Shown here: piece by piece, positions 50,120 through 59,043 of the stretch
Position numbering within the stretch: the stretch's first letter is position 1
How the letters are laid out: each line of letters opens with the position of its first letter
Assembly (NCBI RefSeq): GCF_000374045.1
Contig: NZ_KB893322.1
Span: forward strand, 1 to 62,292
From: Segetibacter koreensis DSM 18137
GTDB lineage: Bacteria > Bacteroidota > Bacteroidia > Chitinophagales > Chitinophagaceae
DNA: 62,292 nucleotides
Direction of reading: 5' to 3'
Notes under the pieces: model-generated
Seen by the model: only the letters and a program-made list of their open reading frames with translations
Database searches by the model: none
Told to the model about the DNA's origin: nothing
Translations under genes and position numbers: made by a program

Positions 50120-52024
50120 TTGTCTTCACCACAAGTAATACTAAAGCAATATTGGGGGCATGACTCCTTCCGCCCATTGCAGCTTGATATTATTACTGCT
50201 GTAATGGAAGGTAAAGATGTGTTGGCATTACTGCCAACAGGCGGAGGAAAATCTGTCTGTTTTCAAATTCCGGCTTTGGTAAATGAAGGTTTATGTCTTG
50301 TAATAAGTCCGCTAATTGCACTTATGAAAGACCAGGTTGAAAATCTGAAAAAGCGGGATGTCATGGCCCTTTCAATTCACAGTGGCATGAGTTATTTTGA
50401 AGTAAAGCAAACCTTACAAAACGCAGCTTTTGGACCCTACAAGTTTTTATATGTATCACCCGAAAGACTTGAAACACCACTTTTTAAAGAATACCTGCCC
50501 GCTTTTAAGCTTAATCTTATTGCAGTAGATGAAGCGCATTGCATATCGCAGTGGGGCTACGATTTCCGGCCTCCTTATCTCCGCATCGCAACCATCAGGG
50601 AAGAATTTCCTGGTGTTCCTGTTTTGGCGCTAACTGCGTCTGCAACCCCTTTGGTACAGCAAGATATCTGCGATAAGCTTTTATTCAGGGAAAACATCAT
50701 TTTCCGTCAATCATTCGAAAAACCGAATCTTTCGTTTAGTGTCTTTAAAGCTGATAGCAAGTTTAATAAACTTCTCGAAATACTGCAGAAAGTAAACGGG
50801 TCGGCAATCGTTTATTGTCGTAACAGGAAACGAACAAAAGAAATTTCAAATCTTCTAAAATTAAATAATATTTCTGCTGATTTTTACCACGCCGGGCTGT
50901 TACAACAAGATCGCAGCCAGAAGCAGGAAAATTGGATACAAAATAAAACAAGGGTAATAGTTTGTACCAACGCTTTTGGTATGGGCATAGACAAACCCGA
51001 TGTAAGAGCAGTTGTTCACGTGGACATACCTGACAATCTCGAGAATTATTACCAGGAAGCAGGCCGTGCAGGAAGAGACGGTAAAAAATCTTATGCTGTT
51101 TTACTATATACCCAAATTGAGTTGGAGGAACTAAAAAAATTACCTGATATAAAGTATCCTGTTGTAAGTGAGATCAAAAAGGTTTACCAGGCATTAGCAA
51201 ACCATCTTCAAATTCCCGTAGGTGCAGGCGAAGGCATTTATTATGATTTTAATTTGAATGAATTTGTAAGAAATTTTAAGCTTGATATTTTTCTTGTTAT
51301 AAATGCTATTAAAGCTTTGGAGCAGGATGGGCATCTTACTTTTAATGAACAGGTTTTTCTTCCTTCAAAAATTAGTTTCACCTGTGATAAAGATGATCTG
51401 CTTGCTTTCGAAAATGCACATCCTCACCTTGACAATCTTATTAAATATTTATTGCGCAGTTATGAAGGAATTTTTGATAATGAAGTTTCAATAAACGAAA
51501 AGCTTTTAACGAAGTTAACAAAATTGCCACCGGAAGAACTTACCAATCAATTAAAAGAATTACAGGCATTTGGAATTATTGATTATAAACCGCAAAAAGA
51601 AACCCCGCAAATATTTTTTCTTGAAAACCGGGCTCCCGCCCAACACCTGGCTTTTAATCATACAGATTTTCTGAAACGAAAACAGCAATACCAGTTACGG
51701 GTAGATGCAATGGAAAAGTATATCTCTCTTGCTACCGATTGCAGAAGTCAATATATAGGAAAATATTTTGGCGATACGGAGATGAAGCGTTGTGGCATTT
51801 GCGATAATTGTCTTCAAAGAAAAAATATAGATTTATCATCTGAAGAATTTACAAGAATAACTGAAAGTATTTTACATGTCCTAAAAGCCGAATCTATAGA
51901 CATAAAAATTCTTCTGGAAAAACTAAATGGTTTTAAAAAAGACAAAATATGGAAAGTGCTCGATTATCTTCAATCAGAAGGCAAGGTTACGGTGAATAAA
52001 GAAGGAAAAATAGAACGGCCATAG
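50120..52024 (+). CDS. recQ: RecQ-family ATP-dependent DNA helicase
   Basis: RecQ unwinds DNA 3' to 5' in recombination and repair. Motifs in order: FRPLQLDII near residue 16 (motif 0), the Walker A LPTGGGKSVCF near 38, the DEAH box in VDEAHCISQWGYDFRPPY near 136, the RecQ loop nearby, GMGIDKPDVRAVVHVDIPDNLENYYQEAGRAGRDG near 290-325, and a zinc module with Cys in ATDCRSQY near 540 and CGICDNC near 558-564. The C-terminal RQC winged helix follows. The usual HRDC domain is absent; the last ~70 residues (ESILHVLKAESIDIKILLEKL) are a different short helical segment. The start is TTG at 50120: an in-frame stop lies 24 bases upstream with no ATG between, and the conserved domain begins within residue 20. 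Confidence 0.94.
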   Translation: MSSPQVILKQYWGHDSFRPLQLDIITAVMEGKDVLALLPTGGGKSVCFQIPALVNEGLCLVISPLIALMKDQVENLKKRDVMALSIHSGMSYFEVKQTLQNAAFGPYKFLYVSPERLETPLFKEYLPAFKLNLIAVDEAHCISQWGYDFRPPYLRIATIREEFPGVPVLALTASATPLVQQDICDKLLFRENIIFRQSFEKPNLSFSVFKADSKFNKLLEILQKVNGSAIVYCRNRKRTKEISNLLKLNNISADFYHAGLLQQDRSQKQENWIQNKTRVIVCTNAFGMGIDKPDVRAVVHVDIPDNLENYYQEAGRAGRDGKKSYAVLLYTQIELEELKKLPDIKYPVVSEIKKVYQALANHLQIPVGAGEGIYYDFNLNEFVRNFKLDIFLVINAIKALEQDGHLTFNEQVFLPSKISFTCDKDDLLAFENAHPHLDNLIKYLLRSYEGIFDNEVSINEKLLTKLTKLPPEELTNQLKELQAFGIIDYKPQKETPQIFFLENRAPAQHLAFNHTDFLKRKQQYQLRVDAMEKYISLATDCRSQYIGKYFGDTEMKRCGICDNCLQRKNIDLSSEEFTRITESILHVLKAESIDIKILLEKLNGFKKDKIWKVLDYLQSEGKVTVNKEGKIERP

Positions 52025-52077
52025 TCAAACGTTAATTAGGATTATGAAAATCTCCAATAAAAATTGCTGTAATTTCA

Positions 52078-53631
52078 CTAAAACCAGCTCTTAGTTCTTC
52101 TGCTTCTCCCACCCAGCCCCAGCGCTCCCAGCAAGCTTCTTGTTATCATATTTGCTGCTGTGCGGCTAACGCTTTTAACTATCGGACTATCTAAAAAACT
52201 TTCTTCTTTTCTCGCAGACGTTTTGGTTTCCTTTGCAGCCTTTTTTTCTTCAGCCTGCTCCTCTGTTTTTTTTGCGGCTTCTTCCAGTTTTGCGTTTAAT
52301 ATTTCATAAGCACTTTCACTGTCTACAATTCTGTTATATTTTGTTGCAAGCTTACTTGCACCAACAATAGAATCAATTTCCACATCACTTAGTATATCCA
52401 TACGGCTGCGGGGAGGAGCAACCATTAACTGTACAAGCGGAGTAGGTATTCCCTTTTCATTCAACAAGGTTACCATTGCTTCCCCAATGCCCATTTGTGT
52501 TATCAGTTCATCTGTTTTATAAAAAGATGTTTCGGGATAATTTTCCGCTGTTTGCTTTATAACTTTTCTGTCTGCTGCTGTAAAAGCCCGTAATGCATGT
52601 TGCACTTTCATACCCAGCTGGCTTAGCACGCTTGCCGGTACATCCATCGGGTTTTGTGTAACGAAAAATATTCCAATGCCTTTTGACCTTATCAGTTTTA
52701 TAACAGTCTCAATCTGTTGCATCAATGCATCGCTTGCTTCCTGAAATATAAGGTGTGCTTCATCTATAAACAAGACCAGCTTTGGCTTATCCAAATCACC
52801 TTCTTCAGGGCATATTGCATATAACTCTGCAAGCATCTGTAACATAAAAGTTGAGAATAACTTGGGTCGGTTTTGCAAATCAGTGACGCGCAAAACATTT
52901 ATCATCCCTTTGCCATCATCTCCAATTCGCATTAAATCTTCAACTTCAAAACTTTTCTCTCCAAAGAAAATATCTGCTCCCTGCTGCTGCAGTTCTACCA
53001 CTTTTCGTAAAATAGTTCCTGTAGTTGTTGGAGGAATTTTTCCATAGCTTTTCTCAATCTCCGCTCTTCCTTCATTACCTGTAAACTGCAGAACTTTTAC
53101 GAAATCTTTTAAGTCAAGCAACGGAAGTTTATTATCATCACAATACTTAAAAATGATAGAAACCAAACCACCTTGTGTATCATTAAGACCTAAAATCTTT
53201 GAAAGCAATACAGGACCAAATTCACTTACAGTCGCCCGCAGTCTTACACCTATTTCGTTGCTGATTGTAAGTAACTCTACCGGAAACTTTTCAGGGCTAT
53301 AGGTAATACCGATCTTCTTACAACGCTCAGTTAAGTTGTCATTGATTGTTCCCGGCATGGCGATGCCACTCAAATCACCCTTTATATCCATCAGCAAAAC
53401 CGGGATACTTGCATTACTTAGGGCCTCGCTTATCATTTGCAAAGTCTTGGTCTTACCTGTACCCGTTGCCCCTGAGATCAAACCATGCCTGTTCATTGTC
53501 TTTAACGGAAGAAAAACGTCTGCTCCCGGCATAACCTCACCATCAAGCATGGCTGTACCAATTTTTACGCTTTCTCCTTTAAAGGTGTAGCCTGATTTAA
53601 CCGCATCTATAAATTTTTGCTGATCTGCCAT
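52078..53631 (-). CDS. HerA-like ATPase, DUF853 family
   Basis: The 517-residue protein is a HerA/FtsK-type P-loop ATPase of the DUF853 family. Walker A is GATGTGKTKTL (residues 54-64), a nearby LLMDIKGDLSGIAMPG follows, and the Walker B region LVLFIDEAHLIF lies near 293, with an arginine-containing QNPMDVPASVLSQLG further on. The C-terminal ~80 residues are a charged, coiled-coil-like A/E/K-rich segment ending SFLDSPIVKSVSRTAANMITRSLLG. HerA-type motors act with nucleases in archaea, and bacterial members of this group are annotated as HerA-like helicases of unknown partner. It is divergent from recQ's end and not in an operon with a nuclease gene here. A DNA-processing role is inferred. Confidence 0.88.
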   Translation of the reverse strand: MADQQKFIDAVKSGYTFKGESVKIGTAMLDGEVMPGADVFLPLKTMNRHGLISGATGTGKTKTLQMISEALSNASIPVLLMDIKGDLSGIAMPGTINDNLTERCKKIGITYSPEKFPVELLTISNEIGVRLRATVSEFGPVLLSKILGLNDTQGGLVSIIFKYCDDNKLPLLDLKDFVKVLQFTGNEGRAEIEKSYGKIPPTTTGTILRKVVELQQQGADIFFGEKSFEVEDLMRIGDDGKGMINVLRVTDLQNRPKLFSTFMLQMLAELYAICPEEGDLDKPKLVLFIDEAHLIFQEASDALMQQIETVIKLIRSKGIGIFFVTQNPMDVPASVLSQLGMKVQHALRAFTAADRKVIKQTAENYPETSFYKTDELITQMGIGEAMVTLLNEKGIPTPLVQLMVAPPRSRMDILSDVEIDSIVGASKLATKYNRIVDSESAYEILNAKLEEAAKKTEEQAEEKKAAKETKTSARKEESFLDSPIVKSVSRTAANMITRSLLGALGLGGRSRRTKSWF

Positions 53632-53841
53632 GCAATCAATTTTTTGGAAAGTTACAATACCGACTTTTTAAAAGGCATTTTTTTGTAATTAACATTTACA
53701 TTTAACACGGTCGTACGGTTTGCAGCCAAAAGTTATGCAACGCTCCGAGGATTCTTCCACCGATGTAAATGTTTGGCCACAAATTAGTTGTAGAATTAAT
53801 CTGAATTAACTTTAATTGAAACTTTTTAGGATTAGAACCTT

Positions 53842-54213
53842 TTAAAATTCATCATCACGCTCCAGCATTAAAATGGCGCTTTGAGGAACAATATAATACT
53901 TCTCACCTTCGTACATTATTTCGATGGCGCCACTTAATAAAAAGATTGCAAGATCTCCTTCCCGTACTTGTAAAGGAATATACTTGACCTGTTCCTCCTC
54001 ACTCTTCCACGATTCACCTTCTACCGGAAGAGGAATTGCATAACCAGGACCGGTTTTAATAACTTGTCCCTGCTGCACTTTTTCCTTTTCCTGCACTCCG
54101 GGAGGAAGAAACAGTCCTGTTTGTGTACGATCTGCAGTTTTAGAAAGACGAATCAATACTTTGTCGCCAATCACAATTAACTTCTTCAACTTATTATCGG
54201 GCGTTAGTATCAT
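53842..54213 (-). CDS. Stand-alone GroES-like co-chaperone
   Basis: The 123-residue protein has the chaperonin-10 fold pattern: KLIVIGDKVLIRLSKTADRTQTGLFLP at residues ~11-37 (GroES-type start and mobile loop region), then VQQGQVIKTGPGYAIPLP, and the C-terminal EGDLAIFLLSGAIEIMYEGEKYYIVPQSAILMLE. It is longer than GroES (about 97 residues), with an insertion of some 25 residues around GESWKSEEEQVKYIPLQ. GroEL is not next to it, so it is probably not the housekeeping GroES but the GroES-like paralogue common in Bacteroidota, with unknown chaperonin partner. It lies divergently from the response regulator across a 280-bp gap. Confidence 0.85.
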   Translation of the reverse strand: MILTPDNKLKKLIVIGDKVLIRLSKTADRTQTGLFLPPGVQEKEKVQQGQVIKTGPGYAIPLPVEGESWKSEEEQVKYIPLQVREGDLAIFLLSGAIEIMYEGEKYYIVPQSAILMLERDDEF

Positions 54214-54443
54214 AGTCAGAATAAGATATTAGCGGCAAAATTAACCAACTCTCTATAAAAATATCAAAATGAATATTTTGTGGTGAAGAATGATTATTTT
54301 ATAAATTTTAATGGCATAATTTTTACACAAAAAGTAAAAACAACTTGAAGTTTTCTTTATTTAAAATGTTTTGTTAAGGGTATTTACATTATTCATTCAC
54401 TTAACACTATTATATTTTTTGTAAAAAAATATATATCAGCAAG

Positions 54444-54475
54444 TTGTATTTCTTTTCCTTTTAGTTTTATCTTTA
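54444..54475 (+). promoter_or_regulatory. Possible promoter of the OmpR-family regulator
   Basis: TTG (54444-54446) and TATCTTTA (54468-54475, one change from TAnnTTTG) are separated by 21 bases, the spacing of the Bacteroidota -33/-7 promoter, and the start codon follows at 54494. Confidence 0.5.
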
Positions 54476-54493
54476 AATAAAAAAAAGAATACT

Positions 54494-55189
54494 ATGGAAG
54501 GCAGAAAATATAAAATATTATTGTGCGAGGATGATACCAATTTAGGAATGGTATTGAAAAACTACCTTGAGCTTAATGATTATGATGTTATTTTGGAAAG
54601 AGACGGAAGACTGGGGTTAGCTGCATTTCAAAGGGAAAAATTTGATATATGCCTCCTTGATGTAATGATGCCAAACATGGATGGCTTTACATTGGCTGAA
54701 GAAATACGTGATGTTGACCCTGACATGCCTTTGTTCTTTTTAAGCGCGAAAACCATGAAGGAAGATATAATTGCGGGTTATAAATTAGGTGCTGATGATT
54801 ACATTACAAAGCCTTTTGACAGCGAAGTACTGCTTCTGAAGATTAAAGCAATTTTAAAACGTAATGAAGAAGAAAACCGGTTGAATGAAAATATTGAGTT
54901 TGACCTCGGCAGCTATCATTTTAATCCAAAATTGCGTGAATTGAGCCATAATGGAATAATGCAAACTTTATCACCAAAAGAAAATGAATTGCTTAAAATG
55001 CTTGCAGAGCATAAAAATGATTTGCTTCCCCGAGAGCAGGCATTAAAAAAGATCTGGGGTAGTGACACTTATTTTAACGGCCGCAGTATGGATGTGTATA
55101 TTGCGAAGCTTCGCAAATACCTGAAAGATGATTCTAATATAGAAATTGTAAATATTCATGGAAATGGATTTAGGCTCGTCGCTCCATAA
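54494..55189 (+). CDS. OmpR-family response regulator (RprY-like)
   Basis: The 231-residue protein has an N-terminal receiver domain (LLCEDDTNLGMVLKNYLE near residue 9-26; the phosphorylatable Asp near 55 in LLDVMMPNMDGF; the Lys in ITKPF near 105) and a C-terminal winged-helix DNA-binding domain (NELLKMLAEHKNDLLPREQALKKIWG, then MDVYIAKLRKYLK). The receiver reads very like RprY of Bacteroides, an orphan response regulator of this phylum. No histidine kinase lies beside it, so its phosphate source is elsewhere. A promoter with ideal spacing lies upstream and an intrinsic terminator downstream. It should activate or repress genes that are not identifiable here. Confidence 0.92.
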   Translation: MEGRKYKILLCEDDTNLGMVLKNYLELNDYDVILERDGRLGLAAFQREKFDICLLDVMMPNMDGFTLAEEIRDVDPDMPLFFLSAKTMKEDIIAGYKLGADDYITKPFDSEVLLLKIKAILKRNEEENRLNENIEFDLGSYHFNPKLRELSHNGIMQTLSPKENELLKMLAEHKNDLLPREQALKKIWGSDTYFNGRSMDVYIAKLRKYLKDDSNIEIVNIHGNGFRLVAP

Positions 55190-55239
55190 GCGCTAATCTA
55201 AAGACTCGAAAAACACGCTAGTAAGATTATAAATAAATA

Positions 55240-55268
55240 AAACCCATGACATTATTGCATGGGTTTTT
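55240..55268 (+). terminator. Intrinsic terminator of the response-regulator gene
   Basis: AAACCCATG (55240-55248) pairs with CATGGGTTT (55258-55266) around a 9-base loop and continues into T residues. Confidence 0.75.
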
Positions 55269-55317
55269 CCATTTGAATATATGGTATCGGATTTGTGATT
55301 ACTTCTAAAAATTCAGC

Positions 55318-55584
55318 ATGTTTTTAATAAAAAGAATTATAGTTACGATCTCCTCTATTCTTGGTGCTTGCGTAGGTATGATCTTACTGGCCCTTTCAAA
55401 TGCAGCTTTTCATTTTAATCTTTCTTTTAGCCAGGTTTCTTTATATGGCATAATAGGCGGTATTTTATTAGGAATAGTCGCAGGCTATTATATCATGTAT
55501 CTTATTGTTAAGAAAGCTCGTAGATTTATTAATAACAAGTTGGCAGGTACTTTGGCAAGATTTAGTTTTTTAAGAAGAATATAA
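55318..55584 (+). CDS. Small membrane protein, two helices
   Basis: I do not recognise this 88-residue protein. It has two hydrophobic segments (about residues 5-28, ending ILLALSNAAF, and 40-64, LYGIIGGILLGIVAGYYIMYLIV) separated by a short loop and followed by a basic tail (KKARRFINNKLAGTLARFSFLRRI) that should lie in the cytoplasm. The start is the ATG at 55318. No partner gene is adjacent; it sits between the response regulator terminator and ruvB on the opposite strand. The positive tail suggests a regulator or anchor but no function can be assigned. Confidence 0.6.
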   Translation: MFLIKRIIVTISSILGACVGMILLALSNAAFHFNLSFSQVSLYGIIGGILLGIVAGYYIMYLIVKKARRFINNKLAGTLARFSFLRRI

Positions 55585-55594
55585 AACAGCACTT

Positions 55595-55631
55595 TTAGAC
55601 TCACCTTGCTCAAAGTGAAGGGTGAGTCTAA
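55595..55631. terminator. Bidirectional hairpin between membrane protein and ruvB
   Basis: TTAGACTCACC (55595-55605) pairs with GGTGAGTCTAA (55621-55631), 11 perfect pairs, with AGTGAA in the 15-base loop, between two convergent genes. Confidence 0.7.
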
Positions 55632-55651
55632 GAGGTTTATCGGTTAGTTTA

Positions 55652-56680
55652 TTAGAACAGTAATTCGCCTGGCTTTTGCTGGGTTCGTTTTCCTAAGTGT
55701 TCATAAGCTTTTATAGTTACTTCGCGGCCTCTTGGCGTACGCTGCATAAAACCTTCCTGAATTAAAAAAGGTTCATATACTTCTTCCAGTGTTCCGGGTT
55801 CTTCGCCAACTGCTGTAGCAATGGTTGTAAGTCCTACAGGTCCGCCCTTGAACTTTTCGATTATTGCCAATAGTATCCGATTATCCATTTCGTCAAGTCC
55901 ATGTTCATCCACATTTAAGGCTTTTAGCGCATGTTGAGCAATGGCTATTTCAATTTTCCCGTTACTTAACACTTGTGCAAAATCACGCACCCTTCGTAAT
56001 AAACCATTTGCTATACGCGGTGTTCCACGGCTACGCCGAGCAATTTCATAAGCTGCTTCACTGGTAATTTCTGTATGTAAAATGCCTGCGCTTCTTTCTA
56101 CAATTTTCTTTAAAACGTCTGCATTATAATATTCAAGCCTAGATTTTATTCCAAACCGAGATAGCAAAGGAGCAGTCAATAAGCCACTGCGCGTAGTGGC
56201 GCCAACGAGCGTAAACGGGTTTAAGTTTATTTGTATGCTTCGCGCATTGGGACCAGTGTCGATCATTATATCCAGCCTGAAATCTTCCATTGCGGCATAT
56301 AAATATTCTTCCACCACATTACTCAGCCGATGTATCTCATCTATAAAAAGAACGTCATTTGCTTCCAGGTTAGTAAGCAGGCCTGCTAAATCTCCCGGCT
56401 TTTCTATTACCGGTCCGCTGGTTTCTTTTATGTTTACTCCAAGTTCGTTAGCCACAATTCGGCTCAATGTAGTTTTCCCCAGTCCCGGAGGGCCATGAAA
56501 TAAAACATGGTCTAAGGCTTCGCCCCGCAATTTTGCCGCTTTTATAAAAATGCTCAGGTTTTCTATCAATTGTGGCTGGCCCGCAAAATCTTCAATTTCT
56601 TTTGGTCTTATATTATTTTCAAATTCGACCTCTGCGGCCGAAATATTTTCTTTTCCTGTATTTAAGTTTGAATTGGCCAT
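55652..56680 (-). CDS. ruvB: Holliday junction ATP-dependent DNA helicase RuvB
   Basis: RuvB is the hexameric AAA+ motor of branch migration, working with RuvA. The 342-residue chain starts [14 protein letters not shown] at 56680; the frame could extend 38 codons further upstream, but those residues are not RuvB-like and would overlap the divergent gene's leader. Motifs: [11 protein letters not shown] near residue 23, Walker [13 protein letters not shown] near 63, Walker [12 protein letters not shown] near 112, sensor and arginine-finger region [18 protein letters not shown] near 155 and [19 protein letters not shown] near 210. Length is typical. ruvA lies 15 kb away on the same strand, so the complex is encoded at two sites. 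Confidence 0.96.
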   Translation of the reverse strand: MANSNLNTGKENISAAEVEFENNIRPKEIEDFAGQPQLIENLSIFIKAAKLRGEALDHVLFHGPPGLGKTTLSRIVANELGVNIKETSGPVIEKPGDLAGLLTNLEANDVLFIDEIHRLSNVVEEYLYAAMEDFRLDIMIDTGPNARSIQINLNPFTLVGATTRSGLLTAPLLSRFGIKSRLEYYNADVLKKIVERSAGILHTEITSEAAYEIARRSRGTPRIANGLLRRVRDFAQVLSNGKIEIAIAQHALKALNVDEHGLDEMDNRILLAIIEKFKGGPVGLTTIATAVGEEPGTLEEVYEPFLIQEGFMQRTPRGREVTIKAYEHLGKRTQQKPGELLF

Positions 56681-56739
56681 TGTAAGTATTAACTTGAGTG
56701 TAAAACTAATTATTCTCTCACACCTTAAAACCGAAACTA

Positions 56740-57387
56740 ATGAAAATCGGCGTAATTGGCTCGGGCTTAGTGGGCCAGGTATTGGGAAAAGCATTTCTTA
56801 CAGAAGGTTACGACGTAATGCTTGGTACTCGTAACATTGAAAAAGTTGAAGTTGCAAAATGGAAAGAGGAAAACCCCGCAGGACACATCGGAACTTTTGA
56901 TGAAACAGCAAAATTTGGAGAAATTGTAATACTGGCTATAGCCGGAGCGGTAGCTGAAGATGCAGTAAGGCTTGCAGGAATAGAGCATTTTTCAGGAAAA
57001 ACAGTTATCGACACAACAAATCCCATAGCGCCAGAACCTCCCGTAAATGGTGTACTAAAATATTTTACTGATGTAAATGAATCTCTTTTAGAAAAAATTC
57101 AACACCTTTTACCAGAAGCGTTCGTTGTAAAAGCATTTAACAGTGTAGGAAACGCTCTAATGTATAAACCTGCATTAAAAGGGGGAACGCCAACTATGTT
57201 CATCTGCGGAAATAATGCTGACGCAAAACATAATGTGACTGAAATTTTAGATAGTTTCGGATGGGAAACTGAAGACATGGGTTTTGCTGAGGCCGCAAGA
57301 GCAATCGAGCCGCTGTGTATTTTATGGTGTATTCCCGGTTTCCTGCACAACCGATGGATGCATGCTTTTAAATTGCTGAAAGCCTAA
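56740..57387 (+). CDS. NADP oxidoreductase, F420-dependent reductase-like
   Basis: The 215-residue protein has an N-terminal Rossmann fold beginning [20 protein letters not shown] with a GxGxxG dinucleotide motif, [12 protein letters not shown] near residue 26-40 and [10 protein letters not shown] near 86. It matches the family of F420-dependent NADP reductase-like proteins (Pfam PF03807), which in this phylum probably use NADPH with another partner, since F420 is not expected. The remainder ([13 protein letters not shown] and [10 protein letters not shown]) is family-typical. The substrate is unknown. It is divergent from ruvB with 59 bases between starts and followed 33 bases later by a thioredoxin-like gene on the same strand, so the two may form an operon. 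Confidence 0.85.
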   Translation: MKIGVIGSGLVGQVLGKAFLTEGYDVMLGTRNIEKVEVAKWKEENPAGHIGTFDETAKFGEIVILAIAGAVAEDAVRLAGIEHFSGKTVIDTTNPIAPEPPVNGVLKYFTDVNESLLEKIQHLLPEAFVVKAFNSVGNALMYKPALKGGTPTMFICGNNADAKHNVTEILDSFGWETEDMGFAEAARAIEPLCILWCIPGFLHNRWMHAFKLLKA

Positions 57388-57420
57388 GTTTTCTATTCGT
57401 TTTACAATTATAAACAGCAG

Positions 57421-58020
57421 ATGAAACTAGAACGAAAGCATTTAGAAAAAGCAATGGATTACCTAACGTATCGAAAATTAATAGACACACTACTACTAGA
57501 AGGAAAAACCACAGGGCGCAATCAATCTGCAAGTCTTACAGAATATGCCAGGCTCAATGTTGCAAGAATGAAAAGAGTGGATAAAACAATAGAAATTATC
57601 CCTGATTTACAAAAGGCCATTAGTGCAATTAAGAGCGGGCAAACATGGGTTGTAATAACTGAAGGATGGTGTGGCGACACAGCCCAAATTGTTCCTGTTT
57701 TTTATGCTTTATCAAAATTAAATGACAAGATAAATTTACAGTTGGTTTTGCGAGATGAAAATACAGAACTTATGGACCAATATTTAACCAATGGAAAAAG
57801 CAGAAGTATACCAAAACTAATAGTAACACGAACAGAAAACCTGGAAGAAATTTTTAACTGGGGTCCGAGGCCCGAACGTTTGCAAAAACAATTTTACAAA
57901 TTGCGGGAGCAAAACCTTCCTTATAAAGAAATAACTGAAAAACTTCATTCGTGGTATTCAAAAGACAAGACGATAACTACACAAAAAGAGCTCTTAACCT
58001 TATTTACGAACATGCACTGA
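57421..58020 (+). CDS. Thioredoxin-family protein with a single active-site cysteine
   Basis: The 199-residue protein has the thioredoxin-like fold pattern in its second half: WVVITEGWCGDTAQIVPVFYAL near residue 77-100, then LNDKINLQLVLRDENTELMDQYL, and RSIPKLIVTR with the cis-Pro near 140. The active site is WCGD rather than CxxC: the first Cys is kept but the second is Asp, so it cannot run a disulfide shuttle alone and may be a peroxidase-like or binding protein (Thioredoxin_9-type). There is no signal peptide. It follows the NADP reductase-like gene by 33 bases and converges on an M23 peptidase gene. Confidence 0.8.
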   Translation: MKLERKHLEKAMDYLTYRKLIDTLLLEGKTTGRNQSASLTEYARLNVARMKRVDKTIEIIPDLQKAISAIKSGQTWVVITEGWCGDTAQIVPVFYALSKLNDKINLQLVLRDENTELMDQYLTNGKSRSIPKLIVTRTENLEEIFNWGPRPERLQKQFYKLREQNLPYKEITEKLHSWYSKDKTITTQKELLTLFTNMH

Positions 58021-58097
58021 TATTGTTATTCTACTGATTCTGCACTTTTTATTAAGTTAATCATTGTTTTCAAATACTTTCATTCACGAAAATTCTA

Positions 58098-58808
58098 CTA
58101 ATCATTTTTATCCCTGGTCGCATACTGCATCATCTGCAAAATCAAGTCAGGATCAGGGCTATTTAAAAGATATTTTTCCTTTTCAGAATATTTGCAAACG
58201 CCCCGGTAATCACCTTTCTCCCCGTTCATCTCGCTGATTATCTGAAAGTGTAAATGCGGAGGCCACTGCCCGTTTTCTTTCGGCTCGCCAAAATGTGCAA
58301 ATTCAGTTCCTTTGGCTACATATTGTCCTTCTTCTAAACCTTTAAGGTCCCTTTTGCTTACATGTCCATATAAAGTATTAAAGATAACTCCATCGAGTTG
58401 ATGATGAAGAATGATAGTTGCTCCATAATCTCCATAATGGTCATTAAAAGCAAAACTGTGCACATAACCGTCTAAAGGCGCAAATACCGGAGTGCCGGCT
58501 TTACCCCAAATATCAATTCCAAGATGAAGACGGCGAGGTTCTTCATCACCATCAAAAACATGGCTTCTTGAGTAAATAGTTCGGTGTTCATTATATCCAC
58601 CGATACCATACATATATTTTTTATCCAGCAGTTTTTGTATGTATGCAGAAAAAGAACTTGTATTTAATAACATTTCGTCTGTAAGCGCCTCATTTGCAGC
58701 AGTAAAGTCAAGCTGCAACAGTTTATCTTCCTTATAATTAAAGGGAACAACCTGATGAAAGGTGGAAGAATTTTTTTTCAATAAAGCGTATAACGGGGAC
58801 AAAAACAT
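58098..58808 (-). CDS. M23-family (LytM) metallopeptidase without an export signal
   Basis: The 236-residue protein has an intact M23 zinc site: the H-x-x-x-D motif in RRLHLGIDIWGKAGTPVF near residue 98, YGHVSK near 152 and the C-terminal H-x-H motif in WPPHLHFQII near 188. The N-terminal part (FNYKEDKLLQLDFTAANEAL) is not a signal peptide or a membrane segment, so the peptidase may be cytoplasmic or exported by an unusual route. M23 enzymes cut peptide cross-links in peptidoglycan. Length and order fit a single-domain protein with no SH3 or coiled-coil part. The substrate is uncertain. It is alone, convergent with the thioredoxin-like gene and divergent from the helicase-nuclease gene. Confidence 0.88.
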   Translation of the reverse strand: MFLSPLYALLKKNSSTFHQVVPFNYKEDKLLQLDFTAANEALTDEMLLNTSSFSAYIQKLLDKKYMYGIGGYNEHRTIYSRSHVFDGDEEPRRLHLGIDIWGKAGTPVFAPLDGYVHSFAFNDHYGDYGATIILHHQLDGVIFNTLYGHVSKRDLKGLEEGQYVAKGTEFAHFGEPKENGQWPPHLHFQIISEMNGEKGDYRGVCKYSEKEKYLLNSPDPDLILQMMQYATRDKND

Positions 58809-59043
58809 CGTATTGAATTAAATGATAGTAAAACTATTAATATTGATTTTACTTAATCGAACTTTTAAAAAGCCGGCTTAAGATGCATGTGAGTTTGAAA
58901 AACTTTTCCCTCAAAACTTGGAGGTTACCTTTTTAAATTAAATAAAAATATAACTAATAATATTAGTTCTTATATCTTTTTTTTCCTCTTTTAAAAGACT
59001 ACTTTGATACTATTTTTTGCTAAATATTTTAGAATTTATTTTT

